From Unio delphinus (Eukaryota > Mollusca > Bivalvia > Unionida > Unionidae), in the NCBI GenBank assembly GCA_029339505.1, contig JAQISU010000231.1, positions 1,762,001 through 1,826,000 of the forward strand: 64,000 nt of DNA. The letters are read 5' to 3'. Position 1 is the first letter of the stretch. Every line of letters begins with the position of its first letter. Both the position numbers and the translations under genes were made by a program. The notes beneath the pieces are model-generated. The model saw only the letters and a list, made by a program, of their open reading frames with translations, was not told where the DNA came from and did no database searches. Positions 57,101 to 64,000 of this stretch are shown here, one piece after another.

Positions 57101-60100
57101 GAACCGGTTTCAACCTACTACCTTTGATGAAAAATCGGAATCTTTTTTACTAAGTTTCGGTTACCAAAAACCGGTTTAAACCGGTTCCAACCGGTTCCAG
57201 CCAGTTCCGACCGGTTCCAACCGGTTCTAACCAGTTGATACTACTTCATAAACCTTCAAAACCGGTTAGAACCGGTTTCAACCTACTACCTGTGAAGAAA
57301 AAACGTACATTTTTCTAAGTTCCGGTTACCAAAAACCGGTTCAAACCGGTTCCAACCGGTTCCAGCCGGTTCAAACCGGTTCCAACCGGTTATAACCAGT
57401 TAATACTACTTCATAAACCTTCAAAACCGGTTAGAACCGGTTTCAACCTACTACCTTTAATGAAAAATGGGACTTTTTTTCCTAAGTTTTGGTTACCAAA
57501 AACCGGTTTAAAACGGTTCCAACCGGTTCCAGCCGGTTCAAACCGGTTCCAACCGGTTCTAACCAGTTGATACTACTTCATAAACCTTCAAAACCGGTTA
57601 GAACCGGTTTCAACCTACTACCTTTGATGAAAAATCGGAATCTTTTTTTCTAAGTTTCGGTTACCAAAAACCGGTTCAAACCGGTTCCAACCGGTTCCAG
57701 CCAGTTCCGACCGGTTGCAACCGGTTCTAACCAGTTGATACTACTTCATAAACCTTCAAAACCGGTTAGAACCGGTTTCAACCTACTACCTGTGAAGAAA
57801 AAACGTACATTTTTCTAAGTTCCGGTTACCAAAAACCGGTTCAAACCGGTTCCAACCGGTTCCAGCCGGTTCAAACCGGTTGCAACCGGTTCTAACCAGT
57901 TGATACTACTTCAAAAACCTTCAAAACCGGTTAGAACCGGTTTCAACCTACTACCTTTGATGAAAAATCGGAATCTTTTTTACTAAGTTTCGGTTACCAA
58001 AAACCGGTTTAAACCGGTTCCAACCGGTTCCGGCCAGTTGCGACCGGTTCCAACCGGTTCTAACCAGTTGATACTACTTCATAAACCTTCAAAACCGGTT
58101 AGAACCGGTTTCAACCTACTACCTTTGATGAAAAATCGGAATCGTTTTTTCTTAGTTTCGGTTACCAAAAACCGGTTTAAAACGGTTCTAACCGGTTCCA
58201 GCCGGTTCCAACCGGTTCCAGCCGGTTCTAACCAGTCGATACTACTTCATAAACCTTCAAAACCGGTTAGAACCGGTTTCAACCTACTACCTTTGATGAA
58301 AAATCGGAATCTTTTTTTCTAAGTTTCGGTTACCAAAAACCGGTTTAAACCGGTTCCAACCGGTTCCAGCCAGTTCCGACCGGTTGCAACCGGTTCTAAC
58401 CAGTTGATACTACTTCATAAACCTTCAAAACCGGTTAGAACCGGTTTAAACCTACTACCTTTGATGAAAAATCGGAATCTTTTTTTCTAAGTTTCGGTTA
58501 CCAAAAACCGGTTTAAACCGGTTCCAACCGGTTCCAGCCGGTTCAAATCGGTTGCAACCGGTTCTAACTAGTTGATACTACTTCATAAACCTACAAAACC
58601 GGTTAGAACCGGTTTCAACCTACTACCTTTGATTAAAAATCGGAATCTTTTTTACTAAGTTTCGGTTACGAAAAACCGGTTTAAACCGGTTCCAACCGGT
58701 TCCAGCAAGTTCCGACCGGTTCCAACCGGTTCTAAGCAGTTGATACTACTTCATAAACCTTCAAAACCGGTTAGAACCGGTTTCAACCTACTACCTGTGA
58801 AGAAAAAACGTACATTTTTCTAAGTTCCGGTTACCAAAAACCGGTTCAAACCGGTTCCAACCGGTTCCAGCCGGTTCAAACCGGTTCCAACAGGTTATAA
58901 CCAGTTAATACTACTTCATAAACCTTCAAAACCGGTTAGAACCGGTTTCAACCTACTACCTTTGATGAAAAATCGGACTTTTTTTTCTAAGTTTTGGTTA
59001 CCAAAAACCGGTTTAAAACGGTTCCAACCGGTTCCAGCCGGTTCAAACCGGTTCCAACCGGTTCTAACCAGTTGATACTACTTCATAAACCTTCAAAACC
59101 GGTTAGAACCGGTTTCAACCTACTACCTGTGAAGAAAAAACGTACATTTTTCTAAGTTCCGGTTACCAAAAACCGGTTCAAACCAGTTCCAATCGGTTCC
59201 AGCCAGTTCAAACCGGTTCCAACCGGTTATAACCAGTTAATACTACTTCATAAGCCTTCAAAACCGGTTAGAACCGGTTTCAACCTACTACCTTTAATGA
59301 AAAATGGGACTTTTTTTTCTAAGTTTTGGTTACCAAAAACCGGTTTAAAACGGTTCCAACCGGTTTCAGCCGGTTCAAACCGGTTCCAACCGGTTCTAAC
59401 CAGTTGATACTACTTCATAAACCTTCAAAACCGGTTAGAACCGGTTTCAACCTACTACCTTTGATGAAAAATCGGAAACTTTTTTTCAAAGTTTTGGTTA
59501 CCAAAAACCGGTTCCAACCGGTTCCAGCCGATTCAAACCGGTTGCAACCGGTTCTAACCAGTTGATACTACTTCATAAACCTTCAAAACCGGTTAGAACC
59601 GGTTTCAACCTACTACCTTTGATGAAAAATCGGAATCTTTTTTACTAAGTTTCGGTTACCAAAAACCGGTTTAAACCGGTTCCAACCGGTTCCAGCCAGT
59701 TCCGACCGGTTCCAACCGGTTCTAACCAGTTGATACTACTTCATAAACCTTCAAAACCGGTTAGAACCGGTTTCAACCTACTACCTGTGAAGAAAAAACG
59801 TACATTTTTCTAAGTTCCGGTTACCAAAAACCGGTTCAAACCGGTTCCAACCGGTTCCAGCCGGTTAAAACCGGTTCCAACCGGTTATAACCAGTTAATA
59901 CTACTTCATAAACCTTCAAAACCGGTTAGAACCGGTTTCAACCTACTACCTTTGATGAAAAATCGGAATCTTTTTTTCTAAAATTCGGTTACCAAAAACC
60001 GGTTTAAACCGGTTCCAACCGGTTCCAGCCAGTTCCGACCGGTTGCATCCGGTTCTAACCAGTTGATACTGCTTCATAAACCTTCAAAATCGGTTAGAAC

Positions 60101-63100
60101 CGGTTTCAACCTACTACCTGTGAAGAAAAAACGTACATTTTTCTAAGTTCCGGTTACCAAAAACCGGTTCAAACCGGTTCCAACCGGTTCCAGCCGGTTC
60201 AAACCGGTTGCAACAGGTTCTAACCAGTTGATACTACTTCATAAACCTTCAAAACCGGTTAGAACCGGTTTCAACCTACTACCTTTGATGAAAAATCGGA
60301 ATCTTTTTTACTAAGTTTCGGTTACCAAAAACCGGTTTAAACCGGTTCCAACCGGTTCAAGCCAGTTCCGACCGGTTGCAACCGGTTCTAACCAGTTGAT
60401 ACTACTTCATAAACCTTCAAAACCGGTTAGAACCGGTTTCAACCTACTACCTGTGAAGAAAAAACGTACATTTTTCTAAGTTCCGGTTACCAAAAACAGG
60501 TTCAAACCGGTTCCAACCGGTTCCAGCCCGTTCAAACCGGTTCCAACCGGTTATAACCAGTTAATACTACTTCATAAACCTTCAAAACCGGTTAGAACCG
60601 GTTTCAACCTACTACCTTTGATGAAAAATGGGACTTTTTTTTCTAAGTTTTGGTTACCAAAAACCGGTTTAAAACGGTTCCAACCGGTTCCAGCCGATTC
60701 AAACCAGTTCCAACTGGTTCTAACCAGTTGATACTACTTCATAAACCTTCAAAACCGGTTAGAACCGGTTTCAACCTACTACCTGTGAAGAAAAAACGTA
60801 CATTTTTCTAAGTTCCGGTTACCAAAAACCGGTTCAAACCGGTTCCAACCGGTTCCAGCCGGTTCAAACCGGTTCCAACCGGTTATAACCAGTTAATACT
60901 ACTTCATAAACCTTCAAAACCGGTTAGAACCGGTTTCAACCTACTACCTTTGATGAAAAATGGGACTTTTTTTCTAAGTTTTGGTTACCAAAAACCGGTT
61001 TAAAACGGTTCCAACCGGTTCCAGCCGGTTCAAACCGGTTCCAACCGGTTCTAACTAGTTGATACTATTTCATAAACCTTCAAAACCGGTTAGAACCGGT
61101 TTGAACCTACTATCTTTGATGAAAAATCGGAATCTTTTTTTCTAAGTTTCGGTTACCAAAAACCGGTTTCAACCGGTTCCAACCGGTTCCAGCCAGTTCC
61201 GACCGGTTGCAACCGGTTCTAACCAGTTGATACTACTTCATAAACCTTCAAAACCGGTTAGAACCGGTTTAAACCTACTACCTTTGATGTAAAATCGGAA
61301 TCTTTTTTTCTTAGTTTCGGTTACCAAAAACCGGTTTAAACCGGTTCCAGCCGGTTAAAACCGGTTGCAACCGGTTCTAACCAGTTGATACTACTTCATA
61401 AACCTTCAAAACCGGTTCGAACCGGTTTCAACCTACTACCTGTGAAGAAAAAACGTACATTTTTCAAAGTTCCGGTTACCAAAAACCGGTTCAAACCGGT
61501 TCCAACCGGTTCCAGCCGGTTCAAACCGGTTCCAACCGGTTATAACCAGTTAATACTACTTCATAAACCTTCAAAACCGGTTAGAACCGGTTTCAACCTA
61601 CTACGTTTGATGAAAAATCGGACTTTTTTTTCTAAGTTTTGGTTACCAAAAACCGGTTTAAAACGGTTCCAACCGGTTCCAGCCGGTTCAAACCGGTTCC
61701 AACCGGTTCTAACCAGTTGATACTACTTCATAAACCTTCAAAACCAGTTAGAACCGGTTTCAACCTACTACCTGTGAACAAAAAACGTACATTTTTCTAA
61801 GTTCCGGTTACCAAAAACCGGTTCAAACCGGTTCCAACCGGTTCCAGCCAGTTCCGACCGGTTCCAACCGGTTCTAACCAGTTGATACTACTTCATAAAC
61901 CTTCAAAACCGGTTAGAACCGGTTTCAACCTACTACCTGTGAAGAAAAAACGTACATTTTTCTAAGTTCCGGTTACCAAAAACCGGTTCAAACCGGTTCC
62001 AACCGGTTCCAGCCGGTTCAAACCGGTTCCAACCGGTTAAAACCAGTTAATACTACTTCATAAACCTTCAAAACCGGTTAGAACCGGTTTCAACCTACTA
62101 CCTTTGATGAAAAATCGGACTTTTTTTCTAAGTTTTGGTTACCAAAAACCGGTTTAAAACGGTTCCAACCGGTTCCAGCCGGTTCAAACCGGTTCCAACC
62201 GGTTCTAACCAGTTGATACTACTTCATAAACCTTCAAAACCGGTTAGAACCGGTTTCAACCTACTACCTGTGAAGAAAAAACGTACATTTTTCTAAGTTC
62301 CGGTTACCAAAAACCGGTTCAAACCGGTTCCAACCGGTTCCAGCCGGTTCAAACCGGTTCCAACCGGTTCTAACCAGTTGATACTACTTCATAAACCTTC
62401 AAAACCGGTTAGAACCGGTTTCAACCTACCACCTTTGATGAAAAATGGGACTTTTTTTTCTAAGTTTTGGTTACCAAAAACCGGTTTAAAACGGTTCCAA
62501 CCGGTTCCAGCCGGTTCAAACCGGTTCCAACCGGTTCTAACCAGTTGATACTACTTCATAAATCTTCAAAACCGGTTAGAACCGGTTTCAACCTACTACC
62601 TTTGATGAAAAATCGGAATCTTTTTTTCTAAGTTTCGGTTACCAAAAACCGGTTTAAACCGGTTCCAACCGGTTCCAGCCAGTTCCGACCGGTTGCAACC
62701 GGTTCTAACCAGTTGATACTACTTCATAAACCTTCAAAACCGGTTAGAACCGGTTTAAACCTACTACCTTTGATGAAAAATCGGAATCTTTTTTTCTAAG
62801 TTTCGGTTACCAAAAACCGGTTTAAACCGGTTCCAACCGGTTCCACCCGGTTCAAACCGGTTGCAACCGGTTCTAACCAGTTGATACTACTTCATAAACC
62901 TTCAAAACCGGTTAGAACCGGTTTCAACCTACTACCTTTGATGAAAAATCGGAATCTTTTTTACTAAGTTTCGGTTACCAAAAACCGGTTTAAACTGGTT
63001 CCAACTGGTTCCAGCCAGTTCCGACCGGTTCCAACCGGTTCTAACCAGTTGATACTACTTCATAAACCTTCAAAACCGGTTAGAACCGGTTTCAACCTAC

Positions 63101-64000
63101 TACCTGTGAAGAAAAAACGTACATTTTTCAAAGTTCCGGTTACCAAAAACCGGTTCAAACCGGTTCCAACCGGTTCCAGCCGGTTCAAACCGGTTCCAAC
63201 CGGTTATAACCAGTTAATACTACTTCATAAACCTTCAAAACCGGTTAGAACCGGTTTCAACCTACTACCTTTGATTAAAAATCGGACTTTTTTTTCTAAG
63301 TTTTGGTTACCAAAAACCGGTTTAAAACGGTTCCAACCGGTTCCAGCCGGTTCAAACCGGTTCCAACCGGTTCTAACCAGTTGATACTACTTCATAAACC
63401 TTCAAAACCGGTTAGAACCGGTTTCAACCTACTACCTGTGAAGAAAAAACGTACATTTTTCTAAGTTCCGGTTACCAAAAACCGGTTCAAACCGGTTCCA
63501 ACCGGTTCCAGCCGGTTCAAACCGGTTCCAACCGGTTATAACCAGTTAATACTACTTCATAAACCTTCAAAACCGGTTAGAACCGGTTTCAACCTACTAC
63601 CTTTGATGAAAAATCGGACTTTTTTTCTAAGTTTTGGTTACCAAAAACCGGTTTAAAACGGTTCCAACCGGTTCCAGCCGGTTCAAACCGGTTCCAACCG
63701 GTTCTAACCAGTTGATACTACTTCATAAACCTTCAAAACCGGTTAGAACCGGTTTCAACCTACTACCTGTGAAGACAAAACGTACATTTTTCTAAGTTCC
63801 GGTTACCAAAAACCGGTTCAAACCGGTTCCAACCGGTTCCAGCCGGTTCAAACCGGTTCCAACCGGTTTTAACCAGTTGATACTACTTCATAAACCTTCA
63901 AAACCGGTTAGAACCGGTTTCAACCTACCACCTTTGATGAAAAATGGGACTTTTTTTTCTAAGTTTTGGTTACCAAAAACCGGTTTAAAACGGTTCCAAC
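51139..64000. repeat. ~166-bp AACCGGTT-rich satellite array, about 78 monomers with higher-order order
   Basis: A continuous head-to-tail array of a 157-168 bp monomer that leaves the window on the right. Each monomer has a variable leader of ~45 bp; seven decamers built on AACCGGTT or near-variants (TTA, CC, GC or CT endings) ending at AACCAGTTGA; a spacer CTACTTCATAAACCTTCAAA; and two further AACCGGTT boxes before ACCTACTACC. Leaders define classes: A1 (ATCGGAATCTTTTTTTCTAAG), A2 (the same with TTTTTTACTAAG), B (GTGAAGAAAAAACGTACATT) and C (AAAATGGGACTTTTTTTTC). The order A1-A1-A2-B-C recurs (starting about 53800, 54617, 56288, 58290, 62600), with A1-B-C trimers and B-C dimers elsewhere. 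Open frames across it are a consequence of the period. Confidence 0.95.

Noticed and set aside
52074..63384. Long open frames in the satellite with repeated HKPSKPVRTGFNLLP peptides
   Set aside because: The usual 168-bp monomer length is a multiple of three, so a stop-free frame persists by chance across units. Frames break at the shorter monomers, and there is no start context or codon structure.
51139..64000. CRISPR-like array
   Set aside because: Monomers are contiguous tandem copies without unique spacers, in a metazoan sequence with no cas genes.

Overview
The window is metazoan nuclear DNA, most likely from a marine invertebrate. The evidence is splice-like exon borders, degraded CR1/L2-, jockey- and RTE-type non-LTR retrotransposons, Ty3/gypsy scraps, tRNA-headed SINEs, a short TTAGGG telomeric tract, many minisatellites and three remnants of Maverick/Polinton (adintovirus-like) DNA elements. 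No bacterial operon signals are present. The species cannot be named from the sequence.

Region 1 (1-17.25 kb). After a short flank with possible host exon pieces comes a nearly complete 15.6 kb Polinton (1629-17241) bounded by ~250 bp terminal inverted repeats. Left to right it carries a packaging ATPase (minus), a zinc-ribbon/phospholipase A2 gene, a retrovirus-like integrase, a very long minus-strand family B DNA polymerase joined to an SF1 helicase, a Cys-rich small protein, an HNH homing-type endonuclease, a TFIIS-central-domain-like gene, ~1.8 kb of repeats including a head-to-head telomeric palindrome, and then a plus-strand morphogenesis block: two unknown virion-type proteins, major capsid protein, a Px-like small protein, adenain-like cysteine protease, fibre-like coiled-coil protein, two-helix membrane protein and penton-like minor capsid protein. 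Integrase, the endonuclease and several structural ORFs are open; polymerase, ATPase, PLA2, capsid and penton genes carry stops or frameshifts, so the copy is a recent fossil.

Region 2 (17.25-44.6 kb). AT-rich intergenic or intronic DNA holds 58-, 74- and 53-bp minisatellites, an (AT)n tract, a jockey-like LINE (about 23.0-25.8 kb, minus), a Polinton left-end scrap with an ATPase relic (26.63-27.17 kb), a CR1/L2-like LINE (28.4-29.2 kb, minus), an intronless broken gene of an unrecognised transposon-like family (29.3-31.3 kb, plus), two SINEs, a MITE, an RTE-type endonuclease (36.8-38.1 kb, minus) and gypsy pieces. Threaded through it on the minus strand are Ig, FN3 and transmembrane exons in the order of a cell-adhesion receptor, although the Ig and FN3 exons carry breaks.

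Region 3 (44.6-51.1 kb). A second, diverged Polinton fragment keeps only the structural block in the same gene order (unknown protein, small protein, capsid, Px, protease, start of fibre). It is followed by a LINE ORF1 relic with SGNH-esterase-like and CCHC zinc-knuckle parts, interrupted by a 44-bp tandem repeat.

Region 4 (51.14-64 kb, running off the window). About 78 copies of a ~166-bp satellite monomer form several monomer classes arranged in higher-order units. Inside each monomer, AACCGGTT-type octamers recur every 10 bp. This satellite, the structure of the Polinton copies, and a +1 frameshift shared by both protease genes are the most interesting items.
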